From Burkholderia sp. Ax-1724 (GTDB lineage Bacteria; Pseudomonadota; Gammaproteobacteria; Burkholderiales; Burkholderiaceae), in NCBI RefSeq assembly GCF_011752995.1, contig NZ_VWWL01000013.1, positions 124,001 through 188,000 on the forward strand: 64,000 bases of DNA, in the 5' to 3' direction. This document shows, piece by piece, positions 25,773-34,115 of this stretch. Position 1 is the first letter of the stretch. Every line of letters starts with the position of its first letter. Made by a program: the position numbers and the translations under genes. The notes below the pieces were generated by a model that had not been told where the DNA came from, ran no database searches, and saw only the letters and a program-made list of their open reading frames with translations.

Positions 25773-26681
25773 TCACGCGGCGGCGCCCCTGCCCGCGCCG
25801 TGCGCCTGCGCGAGCATGAACTCGATGAACGTCGCGGCCGCGCGCGTGTGGTGCCGGTTCGGCATATACAGCATGTACATGTGCGTGCCGAAGATGCTGA
25901 GGCGCCATTCGTCGAGCGCGGTCAGCACCGCGCCGCGTTGCAGATCGTCCTGCACCACGTAGTCGGGCACGATGCCGACGCCGAGCCCCGCGAGCAGCGC
26001 CTCGCGTAAAAACAGAAAGTTCTCGAAGATGATCGTCGGTTCGAGCAGCACCTCGTGGCGCTCGTCGCGCAGATACGCGGCCAGCCGCAACTGCCTGCCG
26101 ATCACGGCCGCGCTAATCAGCGGCGCGGCGCGCAGGTCGTCGAGCGTCGCGGGCATGCCGTGCGTGTGCGCGAAGCCGGGCGAGGCGCACGCGACATATC
26201 TGACCGGCCCCATGTCGCGCGCGACGAGGTTCTGCGGCGGCTCGGACATGACGCGCACGGCGATGTCGACTTCATCGCGCAGCAGGTCTTCGACGCGGTT
26301 CTCGAACATCACGTCGAGCACGATACCCGGATGCAGACGCTTGAACGCGATCAGCCAGTCGGACATCACGAGTTGGCCGTAGCCGCTCGGCACGCTCAGC
26401 CGCACGTGGCCCTGCAGGCTTTGCCCGAGCGTCGCGACCGACTCGCGCGCGGCCAGCAGCGCGTTCTGGATCGTGCGGCCATGCTCGTAGAGGCGCAGAC
26501 CGATCTCGGTCGGCTCGACGCGGCGCGTCGTGCGCCGCACCAGCTGCACACCGATCGAGCGCTCCAGCTGATTCAGGTGATAGCTGACGTTCGCGCGGCT
26601 CATCTTGAGCCGGCGCGCGGCTTCGCTCAGATTGCCGGCGTCGAGAATGTCCACGAGCAGGGTCAGGGAATTGACGTCCAT
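25773..26681 (-). CDS. LysR-family regulator
   Basis: A 302-residue LysR-type regulator: winged HTH at residues 1-60 (DVNSLTLLVDILDAGNLSEAARRLKMSR region) and an effector-binding domain from about 90. It is divergent from the two acyl-CoA dehydrogenase genes. The shared 119-bp gap carries five TGTCAA-type half-sites, so it very probably controls that pair and itself. The ATG at 26681 is the start that begins the HTH. The effector is unknown; an acyl-CoA or acid is a reasonable guess from its neighbours. Confidence 0.88.
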   Translation of the reverse strand: MDVNSLTLLVDILDAGNLSEAARRLKMSRANVSYHLNQLERSIGVQLVRRTTRRVEPTEIGLRLYEHGRTIQNALLAARESVATLGQSLQGHVRLSVPSGYGQLVMSDWLIAFKRLHPGIVLDVMFENRVEDLLRDEVDIAVRVMSEPPQNLVARDMGPVRYVACASPGFAHTHGMPATLDDLRAAPLISAAVIGRQLRLAAYLRDERHEVLLEPTIIFENFLFLREALLAGLGVGIVPDYVVQDDLQRGAVLTALDEWRLSIFGTHMYMLYMPNRHHTRAAATFIEFMLAQAHGAGRGAAA

Positions 26682-26692
26682 CGCGGCGCCTT

Positions 26693-26750
26693 TGTCAAAA
26701 TAATTTTGACAGTCTGTCAATCGGGCATGCCATTGTCAATCAACGTTGAC
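26693..26750. promoter_or_regulatory. Probable LysR operator array
   Basis: Five TGTCAA/TTGAC half-sites lie in 58 bp: TGTCAA at 26693, 26715 and 26734, and inverted copies at 26706-26711 and 26746-26750. The first two form the 19-bp inverted repeat TGTCAAAATAATTTTGACA (26693-26711). The array lies between a LysR gene and its divergent targets. Confidence 0.6.
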
Positions 26751-26800
26751 CACTCCAGAATGCGCATCAGCCCCCACGAACATGGATGGAAGACCCCGCG

Positions 26801-28009
26801 ATGGATCTGAACTTCACCCCCGAAGAAGAAGCGTTTCGCGCCGACGTGCTGGCCTTTCTGCGCGAAAAGCTCCCGCGGCGTCTCGCCGATAAAGTGCACG
26901 GCGGCCGCCGCCTCACGCGCGACGACATGGCCGAGTGGCACGCGATTCTCAACGCGCAGGGCTGGCTCGCGAACCACTGGCCGCAGGAATATGGCGGCCC
27001 GGGCTGGAACGCGGTGCAGAAATTCATCTTCGAGAACGAATGCGCGCTGGCCGGCGCGCCGCGCATCGTGCCGTTCGGCGTCAACATGCTCGGGCCGGTG
27101 CTGATCCGATACGGCAGCGAGGCGCAGAAACGGCACTGGCTGCCACGCATTCTCGACGGCTCAGACTGGTGGTGCCAAGGCTATTCGGAGCCGGGCGCGG
27201 GCTCCGATCTCGCCTCGGTCAGAACCACGGCCGTGCGCGGCCAGGATGCGCACGGCGAGCATTACGTCGTCAACGGCCAGAAGACGTGGACCACGCTCGG
27301 CCACTACGCGAACATGATCTTCTGCCTCGTGCGCACCGCGACCGACGTGCGCAAGCAGGAAGGCATCAGCTTTCTGCTGATCGACATGAACACGCCCGGC
27401 GTCGAAGTACGGCCGATCATCACGCTCGACGGCGAGCATGAAGTCAACGAAGTGTTTTTCACCGACGTGCGCGTGCCCGCGGAGAATCTCGTCGGCGAAG
27501 AGAACAAGGGCTGGACCTACGCGAAATATCTGCTTACGTACGAGCGCACCAATATCGCGGGTGTCGGCTTCTCGGTGGCCGCCTTCAACCGTCTGCGCCA
27601 GATCGCCGCGCAGCAGCGCCGCAATGGCCGCCCGCTCGCCGAAGACCCAGCGTTCGCGGCACGCATGGCGCGCGTCGAGATCGATCTCGAGAACATGAAG
27701 ACGACCAACCTGCGCGTGATCGCGGCAGTCGCGGGCGGCGGCGTGCCCGGCGCCGAAAGCTCGATGCTGAAGATTCGCGGCACCGAAATTCGCCAGGAGA
27801 TTTCATCGCTCACGCGCCGCGCGATGGGCGCCTATGCGCAGCCGTTCGTCGAAGAAGCGCTGTACGAAGGTTTCGACGGCGTGCCGGTCGGCCCCGACGA
27901 AGCCGCGAGCGCGGCGGCGCTGTACCTCAACAATCGCAAGCTGTCGATCTTCGGCGGCTCGAACGAAATCCAGAAGAACATCATTGCCAAAATGATCCTC
28001 GGACTCTGA
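26801..28009 (+). CDS. Acyl-CoA dehydrogenase, PimC-like large subunit
   Basis: A 402-residue FAD-dependent acyl-CoA dehydrogenase. It has an N-terminal helical domain (DLNFTPEEEAFRADVLAFL), middle beta domain with the substrate/FAD signature CQGYSEPGAGSDLASVRT (about residue 125), and a C-terminal helical domain ending in SIFGGSNEIQKNIIAKMILGL. The pairing with a shorter dehydrogenase starting 12 bp later resembles PimC/PimD pimeloyl-CoA dehydrogenase pairs, so a dicarboxylyl or medium-chain acyl-CoA substrate is likely but unproven. The ATG at 26801 starts the conserved domain; an ATG 15 bp upstream is less likely. Probably under the divergent LysR. Confidence 0.88.
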   Translation: MDLNFTPEEEAFRADVLAFLREKLPRRLADKVHGGRRLTRDDMAEWHAILNAQGWLANHWPQEYGGPGWNAVQKFIFENECALAGAPRIVPFGVNMLGPVLIRYGSEAQKRHWLPRILDGSDWWCQGYSEPGAGSDLASVRTTAVRGQDAHGEHYVVNGQKTWTTLGHYANMIFCLVRTATDVRKQEGISFLLIDMNTPGVEVRPIITLDGEHEVNEVFFTDVRVPAENLVGEENKGWTYAKYLLTYERTNIAGVGFSVAAFNRLRQIAAQQRRNGRPLAEDPAFAARMARVEIDLENMKTTNLRVIAAVAGGGVPGAESSMLKIRGTEIRQEISSLTRRAMGAYAQPFVEEALYEGFDGVPVGPDEAASAAALYLNNRKLSIFGGSNEIQKNIIAKMILGL

Positions 28010-28021
28010 GAGACCCACGTC

Positions 28022-29155
28022 ATGAATTTTCGGCACACCGAAGACCGCCGCATGCTGGCGGACACGCTGAACCGCTTCGTCAGCGAACAATACGGCTTCG
28101 AGACGCGCGACCGCATCGCGCGCTCGGCGCAAGGCTTCAGCCCTGAACTGTGGCAACGCTTCGCGGAACTCGGCATCGTCGGCGCGCTGTTCGATGAAGC
28201 GAGCGGCGGCTTCGGCGGCGGCGGTTTCGATATCGCCGTCGTGTTCGAGAGCTTGGGGCGCGGGCTCGTCGTCGAGCCGTTTCTCGATACGCTGATCGTC
28301 GGCCGCGCGCTCGCGCGCAGCGGCAGCGCGGCGCAGAAAGCGGAGCTGGTCGCATTGATCGACGGCTCGCGTATCGCCGCGCTCGCGCATGGCGAGCCGG
28401 ACAGTCATTACGAACTCGCTCGCGTGAGCGCGACGCGCGCGCAGCGGCACGACGATGCCTGGACCCTGAACGGCGCGAAGGCCGTGGTTCAGCATGGCGA
28501 GCAGGCGGCGGTCTTTCTGGTGTCGGCGCGCACGAGCGGCGCCGACGATGCCGCAGCGGGCCTCACGCTCTTTCTCGTGCCGCGCGAGGCGGCCGGTGTC
28601 AACGTGCGCGGTTATCGCAAGATCGACGGCGGCCGTGCTGCCGAAGTGACGTTCGACCACGTCACGCTCGGCGCGAACGCCGTACTCGGCTCAGCCGATG
28701 AAGGCTTCGCGACGCTCGAATACGCGGTGAGCTGCGGCGTGCTCGCGCTCTGCGCGGAAGCGCTCGGCGCGATGGATGTCGCCAAAGACGACACGCTCGA
28801 ATACCTGCGCACGCGCAAGCAGTTCGGCGTGCCGATCGGCAGCTTCCAGGCGCTGCAGCACCGCATGGCCGATCTGCTGCTCGAGATCGAGCAGGCACGC
28901 TCGGCGGTCATCAACGCGGCCGCCGCGCTCGATGGCGAACGCAAGGCGCGCGAGCGCGCGGTGTCGGCGGCAAAGTACAGCATCGGCCGGATCGGCACGC
29001 TGGTCGCGCAGGAGTGCATCCAGCTGCACGGCGGGATCGGCATGACGTGGGAATTGCGGCTCGCTCATTACGCGAAGCGGCTCGTGATGATCGATCATCA
29101 GTTGGGCGATGAGGATCATCATCTGGAGCGGTTCGTGGCGTTGGGGGCTCGATAG
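28022..29155 (+). CDS. Acyl-CoA dehydrogenase, PimD-like small subunit
   Basis: A 377-residue acyl-CoA dehydrogenase family protein, forming an operon with the preceding gene (12 bp apart). The N-terminal domain (NFRHTEDRRMLADTLNRFV), a glycine-rich GGFGGGGFDIAVVFE helix turn and a C-terminal CIQLHGGIGMTWELRLAHYAKRL segment are typical of the smaller partner in two-subunit dehydrogenases. The pair probably assembles as a heteromer, as in PimC/PimD. Substrate is inferred only from that resemblance. Confidence 0.85.
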   Translation: MNFRHTEDRRMLADTLNRFVSEQYGFETRDRIARSAQGFSPELWQRFAELGIVGALFDEASGGFGGGGFDIAVVFESLGRGLVVEPFLDTLIVGRALARSGSAAQKAELVALIDGSRIAALAHGEPDSHYELARVSATRAQRHDDAWTLNGAKAVVQHGEQAAVFLVSARTSGADDAAAGLTLFLVPREAAGVNVRGYRKIDGGRAAEVTFDHVTLGANAVLGSADEGFATLEYAVSCGVLALCAEALGAMDVAKDDTLEYLRTRKQFGVPIGSFQALQHRMADLLLEIEQARSAVINAAAALDGERKARERAVSAAKYSIGRIGTLVAQECIQLHGGIGMTWELRLAHYAKRLVMIDHQLGDEDHHLERFVALGAR

Positions 29156-29300
29156 GCGAAGGCCCAAAATCGTTCGCGAAACGCGCTTCCCTTTGCAAGG
29201 TCTGCTAGATTGCTCTCATCCAACTCCGAGTGGTGAGCATGTCAGGCTTAATCCATCGCCGCCGCGAAGAAGCCGCACCGTTCATCACGCAACACCAGCG

Positions 29301-29720
29301 ATGAAACATCTGATCCTCGCGCTGACGTTTATCAGCACTTCCGCATGGGCCGCCGCCCCCGATCCGGTCAGCGAGATCGCGACGCGCAGCGGCCTGCCCG
29401 CGAGCGAGGTCAGCGCGGCCTTATCCCATTGCGACGACAACCAGACCAATATGAATTTCTGCGCATGGCGCGATCAGATCGTGGCGGAACAGAAACTGGC
29501 GCACATCGTGGATGCGACGGCCGGATCATCGACAGCCTGCAAAGCCGTTCTGGAGAGAAAGATCGCCGCATGGAAAAAACGCCGCGACACGCAATGCGAG
29601 AAATCGGCCTCGCATGAATGGGGCGGCGGCTCGATGCTGCCCACCGCCATCGCGATGTGCAAAACAGCCGCGACGGAGCGCATGAGCAAGACCATCCAAT
29701 CTGAAAAATACAACCGCTAA
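29301..29720 (+). CDS. LprI-like periplasmic protein
   Basis: A 139-residue exported protein: signal peptide MKHLILALTFISTSAWA, then a Cys-containing domain resembling the LprI N-terminal (DUF1311-type) family, members of which can inhibit lysozyme. The Cys spacing is CDDNQTNMNFC, then single Cys at ACKA, QCEK and MCKT positions, suggesting disulphides. The function is inferred from family resemblance, and the match is moderate. It lies alone, 145 bp after the dehydrogenase pair. The ATG at 29301 directly begins the signal peptide. Confidence 0.6.
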   Translation: MKHLILALTFISTSAWAAAPDPVSEIATRSGLPASEVSAALSHCDDNQTNMNFCAWRDQIVAEQKLAHIVDATAGSSTACKAVLERKIAAWKKRRDTQCEKSASHEWGGGSMLPTAIAMCKTAATERMSKTIQSEKYNR

Positions 29721-29828
29721 AACCGGCCATTCAGAAATAAACCCGCCTTCACGCGAAAATGATGCAGAAATAATACAGAAAGAAAAATGAAAGATTATTT
29801 CTGTTGAGTTAAGAAACTACATAAGGCA

Positions 29829-29849
29829 TAGTAACGATTCTCATTCAGG
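29829..29849 (+). promoter_or_regulatory. Putative Fur box before the siderophore receptor
   Basis: TAGTAACGATTCTCATTCAGG has the GATTCTCATT core typical of Fur-binding sites, in an AT-rich tract about 170 bp before a TonB-dependent receptor gene. One half is well conserved and the other is weak. Iron-repressed expression of the receptor and its PiuC partner is the expected consequence. Confidence 0.55.
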
Positions 29850-30014
29850 TGCTGTTGCAAGCCAGTTGTCCCGTCGCTCCCCGCGACGCCGGACCAGCCA
29901 GCAAGACCGGTTGAGTGCCAAGACAACAACGCCGTAAAGCCGCATTGCGCAGCAGCGTCAGCACTCGCCCCTGGGGCGAATCAGAGGGCCGTCTGGAAAG
30001 CGTGGGCCAAGGCG

Positions 30015-32291
30015 TTGGCTAATAAATCCACACTCCAGACATACCAGATGCTGACCAAAACTCCGCTCGCTATCGCGGTGATGGGTCTCTTTTGCGCGCC
30101 CATCGCGACTTCCGCCTTCGCGCAGACGAACACCGCCGCACCCGCCGCCGCATCGTCCCCGGTTGCCTCGTCCTCTGCCGCCGCTCCAGCGGACAGCGCA
30201 TCGAGCCAGCCGCAGACGCTGCCTACGGTTCAAGTGACGGGGCATGCGGAAAGCACCGGCTTCCAGACCGACCGCACGAACATCACCGGCGTGTCGACCG
30301 ACGTGCACGATATTCCGCAGGCGGTCACGGTCGTCAACCAGCAACTGATGCAGTCGCAAGGCGTCACGTCGTTCTCGGACGCGCTGCGCAACGTGCCGGG
30401 CGTCACGATCGGCGCGGCCGAAGGCGGCGTGATCGGCAACAACATCAATCTGCGCGGCTTCACCGCCAACAACGACATCTATCTCGACGGCTTTCGCGAC
30501 CGCGGCCAGTACTATCGCGACACCTTCGACCTGGAATCGATCGACGTCCTGTACGGCCCCTCCTCGCTCTACTTCGGCCGCGGCTCCACGGGCGGCGTCA
30601 TCAATCAGGTGACGAAGCAGGCCAACCTGACGAAATCGGCCTCGGTCTCGACGACGATCGGCACCGACGACCACTATCGCACCTCGGTCGACTTCAACCA
30701 GCCGCTCACCGATACATCCGCGTTCCGCATCAACGCGTTCGGCCAGTCGCTGCACGGCACGCGCGACGTGATGTCGAGCAAGGACTACGGCATCGCGCCG
30801 ACCGTGAGCTTCGGGATCGGCACGCCGAACGAGTTCACGCTGTCCGCGCTGATCCAGCACAACCGGGACATGGCCGACTACGGCGTGCAGTCGGTCAACG
30901 GCGCGCCCGCGCCGGTCGGCCGCTCGACCTTCTACGGCTTCACCGACGACCGGACCCTGCAGGACAATCAGACCGTGACCGGCCGCTACATCCATCGGTT
31001 CGAAAACGGCTTCGTGCTGCGCAATCAGGCGCAGCTCAGCCATACCGACACCGACGCCCGCGAAACGAGCCTGAAACGGGGTCTATTTACCGGCCCGTTC
31101 GCCAACTCGCCGGCACTCGGGGCGGGCAACTTCACCGACCTGCCGCTCTCGTCGCTTTACGTCGGCCTCGTGAGCCGCGACCGCGTCATCGACAATCATT
31201 CGATCTACAACTCGACCGATATCGAAGGCACGCTCGGCAGCGGCTGGATCAAGCACAAGGTCGTCGCAGGCATCGATCTCGGCCACGAGACCTACACCAA
31301 TCAGGGTTATCGCGTGACCGGCCCCGGCATGCCGAAGGGCAGCGGCACGATCGCGATCGTGCCGCTGCTCGACCCGCCTTACAATCCTCGCCCGGCCGGC
31401 TCCGTGCAGACGCTCGACAACCTCGCGGAGTCGTCGGCGAATTCGTTCGGCGCCTACGTGAACGACACGATCTCGCTCGGCGAGCACTGGAAAGTGGTCG
31501 GCGGCGTGCGCTGGGACCGCTTCCAGGCCAGCATCGCCAACACGACGACGGCGCCGGCCTACGCCAGCCAGACGAACTACTTCACCAGCGTGCGCACGGG
31601 CCTTATCTATCAGCCCACCGACTGGCAGTCGTACTACTTCTCGTACGGCACGTCGTTCGACCCGTCGCTCGAAGCGCTCACGCTGACCTCGGGCACGCAG
31701 AACCTCGCGCCCGAACACAGCAAGTCGTACGAGATCGGCAGCAAGTGGGATCTGCTCGACGGCAATCTGTCGATTTCGCAATCGCTGTTCCAGATCGAGC
31801 AGAGCAACACCCGCACGCAGAACGGCGACGGCACCTATACGCTCGACGGCGACACGCGCGTACGCGGCTACCAGATCGGCGCGACCGGCCGCCTCGGCAG
31901 CAAGTGGCAGATCTACGGCGGCTATACCTATCTCGACAGCGAGATCGTCAAGGCGCTCGACGGCACGCAGGGCAATACGCTGCCGAACACGCCGCGCCAC
32001 ATGGCGACGCTGTGGGTCACGTACCAGCCGGTCGAGCATTGGGAAATCGGCGGCGGGCCGATCTACATGTCGTCGCGCTACCCGGCCACCGACAACGTCG
32101 TGAAGGTGCCGAGCTACGTTCGGGTCGACGCGATGGCGGCTTATCATACGAAGCGGTACGACGTTCAGCTCAACCTGCTGAACCTCACCAACAAGCTCTA
32201 TTACGACCAGCTGATCGCGTCCGACGGCGGACGCTCGGTGCCCGGCATCGGGCGCACGCTGCTGGCTACCTTCAACTACCGGTTCTATTAA
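30015..32291 (+). CDS. TonB-dependent catecholate siderophore receptor (Fiu-like)
   Basis: Outer-membrane receptor that imports ferric siderophores using TonB energy. The 758 residues comprise a signal peptide ending SAFAQ (about residue 36), a linker with the likely TonB box region (TLPTVQVTG), a plug domain (residues about 85-190, including GVTIGAAEGGVIGNNINLRG) and a 22-strand barrel ending in the aromatic LLATFNYRFY. It most resembles Fiu/PiuA-type catecholate receptors, and the adjacent PiuC gene supports that. The start is either TTG 30015 (used; AAGG upstream) or ATG 30048, which leaves a shorter but adequate signal peptide. A likely Fur site precedes it. Confidence 0.88.
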   Translation: MANKSTLQTYQMLTKTPLAIAVMGLFCAPIATSAFAQTNTAAPAAASSPVASSSAAAPADSASSQPQTLPTVQVTGHAESTGFQTDRTNITGVSTDVHDIPQAVTVVNQQLMQSQGVTSFSDALRNVPGVTIGAAEGGVIGNNINLRGFTANNDIYLDGFRDRGQYYRDTFDLESIDVLYGPSSLYFGRGSTGGVINQVTKQANLTKSASVSTTIGTDDHYRTSVDFNQPLTDTSAFRINAFGQSLHGTRDVMSSKDYGIAPTVSFGIGTPNEFTLSALIQHNRDMADYGVQSVNGAPAPVGRSTFYGFTDDRTLQDNQTVTGRYIHRFENGFVLRNQAQLSHTDTDARETSLKRGLFTGPFANSPALGAGNFTDLPLSSLYVGLVSRDRVIDNHSIYNSTDIEGTLGSGWIKHKVVAGIDLGHETYTNQGYRVTGPGMPKGSGTIAIVPLLDPPYNPRPAGSVQTLDNLAESSANSFGAYVNDTISLGEHWKVVGGVRWDRFQASIANTTTAPAYASQTNYFTSVRTGLIYQPTDWQSYYFSYGTSFDPSLEALTLTSGTQNLAPEHSKSYEIGSKWDLLDGNLSISQSLFQIEQSNTRTQNGDGTYTLDGDTRVRGYQIGATGRLGSKWQIYGGYTYLDSEIVKALDGTQGNTLPNTPRHMATLWVTYQPVEHWEIGGGPIYMSSRYPATDNVVKVPSYVRVDAMAAYHTKRYDVQLNLLNLTNKLYYDQLIASDGGRSVPGIGRTLLATFNYRFY

Positions 32292-32359
32292 GGCCGGAAC
32301 GCGTCCGGCCGGATGCGCGCGCCGCTGCCGCGCCGCCTGGCCGGGCCAAAGGAATCATC

Positions 32360-33043
32360 ATGCTCATCCGGATTCCCAGCCTGCTCGACGCCGACACCGT
32401 GCGCTACATTCGCGGCGCGCTCGAAGCGCCCGACAGCCCGTGGGTCGACGGCCGCGCGACGGCCGGCTATCACGGCGCGGAGGTCAAGCAGAACCAGCAG
32501 CTCGACGAAGAAGCGCCCATCACGCGCGAACTCGCCGACCGCGTGCTCGCGGCGACCGAGCGCCATCCGTTCTTCATCAGCGCGGCGCTGCCGAATCGCG
32601 CGTACGTGCCGCATTTCAACCGCTACTCGGGCGGCATGACCTTCGGCTCGCACATCGACGGCGCAGTGCGCGTGCTGCGCTCGGGCCTCAAGGTCCGCAC
32701 CGACGTGTCGATCACGGTGTTCCTGTCCGAGCCGCACGAGTACGACGGCGGCGAACTGCGAATCGAGGACACCTACGGCGCGCACGAAGTCAAGCTGCCG
32801 GCCGGCGACGCGATCCTCTATCCGGCGACGAGCATGCATCACGTCGTGCCGGTCACGCGCGGCGTGCGGCTCGCGAGCTTCTTCTGGGTCCAGAGCCTCG
32901 TGCGCGACGATAACCAGCGCGCGCTGCTGTTCGAACTCGACAACACGATCCAGCGGCTCAACGCGACGAACGCCGATAACGCGTCGCGCCGCTCGCTCGT
33001 CGGCATCTATCACAATCTGCTGCGGGTCTGGAGCGAGACCTGA
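32360..33043 (+). CDS. PiuC/YbiX-type Fe(II)/2-oxoglutarate dioxygenase
   Basis: A 227-residue PKHD-type hydroxylase of the PiuC/YbiX family. The Fe(II) ligands H-x-D are in FGSHIDGAVR (about residue 98), the distal His is in TSMHHVVPVTRGVRLASFFW, and the Arg that binds 2-oxoglutarate is there too. These genes regularly sit beside catecholate receptors (piuA-piuC), as here, 68 bp downstream. The ATG at 32360 follows GGAATC. Its substrate is unknown; modification of a siderophore or of the receptor has been proposed for the family. Confidence 0.9.
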   Translation: MLIRIPSLLDADTVRYIRGALEAPDSPWVDGRATAGYHGAEVKQNQQLDEEAPITRELADRVLAATERHPFFISAALPNRAYVPHFNRYSGGMTFGSHIDGAVRVLRSGLKVRTDVSITVFLSEPHEYDGGELRIEDTYGAHEVKLPAGDAILYPATSMHHVVPVTRGVRLASFFWVQSLVRDDNQRALLFELDNTIQRLNATNADNASRRSLVGIYHNLLRVWSET

Positions 33044-33108
33044 GTCGGCCCTAAGTCGACCCTAAGCCGGTCATGAGCCGGCGGCATGCATCGGACCCGC
33101 CGACCGGA

Positions 33109-33873
33109 CTACCCGGCCAGTTCCCGATGCAAGGCCGTAAACTCCTGGGTGAGCTTATGACGCGGATCGTAGTGAATCATCGGCCGCGCATACTGATGGG
33201 ACTCGCGAATCTTCACCGACGCCGACAAGCGCGAGTCCAGCACCGGCAGCCCCTCGCTGACGAGTTCCTCGACGAGCTTCACCGGCAGGCTCGCGCGCGG
33301 CTGGAACTGGTTGATCACGATTCCCTCGACTTCGAGCGCGGCATTGTGGTCCTGCTGAATCTCCTTGACGTTGTCGAGCAGCGCGTAGAGCGCGCGGCGC
33401 GAAAAATCATCGCAGTCGAACGGAATCAGGCAACGCTCGACCGCGATCAGCGCGGAACGCGTGTAGAAATTCAGCGCCGGCGGCGTGTCGATATAAATCT
33501 CGTCGTACGCATCGAGTTCGTTCAGTGCGTCGCGCAGCTTGTAGATCTTGTAGCGCGATTCGAGCTTGCCGTGCAGCGCATCGAGATCGGCATGCGCGGG
33601 CATCACGTCGAGATTCTCGAACGGCGTCGGATGGACGAACGTCGAGGCGGGCGTCGGCCGGAAGCTGAAATTCAGGGCCGTTTCGAAGAAATCGGCGACG
33701 CCGGGCTTGAGATCCCGCGCCTGTTCGCCGAGCAGATACTGGCTCGAATTGGCCTGCGGATCGAGATCGATCACGAGCGTCCGCTGGCCTTCGTTGGCGC
33801 TAATGGCGGCCAGGTTGCAGACGATCGTCGATTTGCCGACCCCACCCTTCTGATTGAATATCACACGCCGCAT
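33109..33873 (-). CDS. Orphan ParA/Soj-family ATPase
   Basis: A 254-residue ParA-type ATPase. The deviant Walker A motif KGGVGKST is at residues 9-16, the switch I/II region DLDPQANSS at about 40 and a Walker B-like IYIDTPPALN at about 130. Such proteins position plasmids, chromosomes or other cargo on the nucleoid. No parB or centromere-like array is nearby, so it is an orphan. The neighbouring MHYT-GGDEF-EAL gene raises the possibility of positioning a signalling or motility structure (inference). The ATG at 33873 is fixed by the MRRVIFNQKGG start. Confidence 0.87.
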   Translation of the reverse strand: MRRVIFNQKGGVGKSTIVCNLAAISANEGQRTLVIDLDPQANSSQYLLGEQARDLKPGVADFFETALNFSFRPTPASTFVHPTPFENLDVMPAHADLDALHGKLESRYKIYKLRDALNELDAYDEIYIDTPPALNFYTRSALIAVERCLIPFDCDDFSRRALYALLDNVKEIQQDHNAALEVEGIVINQFQPRASLPVKLVEELVSEGLPVLDSRLSASVKIRESHQYARPMIHYDPRHKLTQEFTALHRELAG

Positions 33874-34047
33874 AAACCCCTGTCCCTTTTGACGAATGCG
33901 CAAAGCGCACAGCTTACTCCAGTGGCGTGACAGCGCGAACAGATGGATATGAAAGAAAAGCCCTTGCGTCTGCCCCGGTGGCCACGCCGAGCCTGGCGCC
34001 AACGGGCGGCGCTCTTTCCCCGGAGTCGATACGTTCGCCGTTGTGCC

Positions 34048-34102
34048 GATTGAGCCCCGAATGAGCCTCGATTGAGCCCCGATTGAGCCTTGGGTTGAGC
34101 CC
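34048..34102. repeat. Five imperfect 11-bp tandem repeats
   Basis: Five near-identical units of the form GATTGAGCCCC follow each other (34048, 34059, 34070, 34081, about 34092). Differences are one to three bases per unit. They lie in the 240-bp gap upstream of the parA-like gene. They may be slippage products; no function is evident. Confidence 0.6.
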
Positions 34103-34115
34103 TGCCTGAAGGTCT

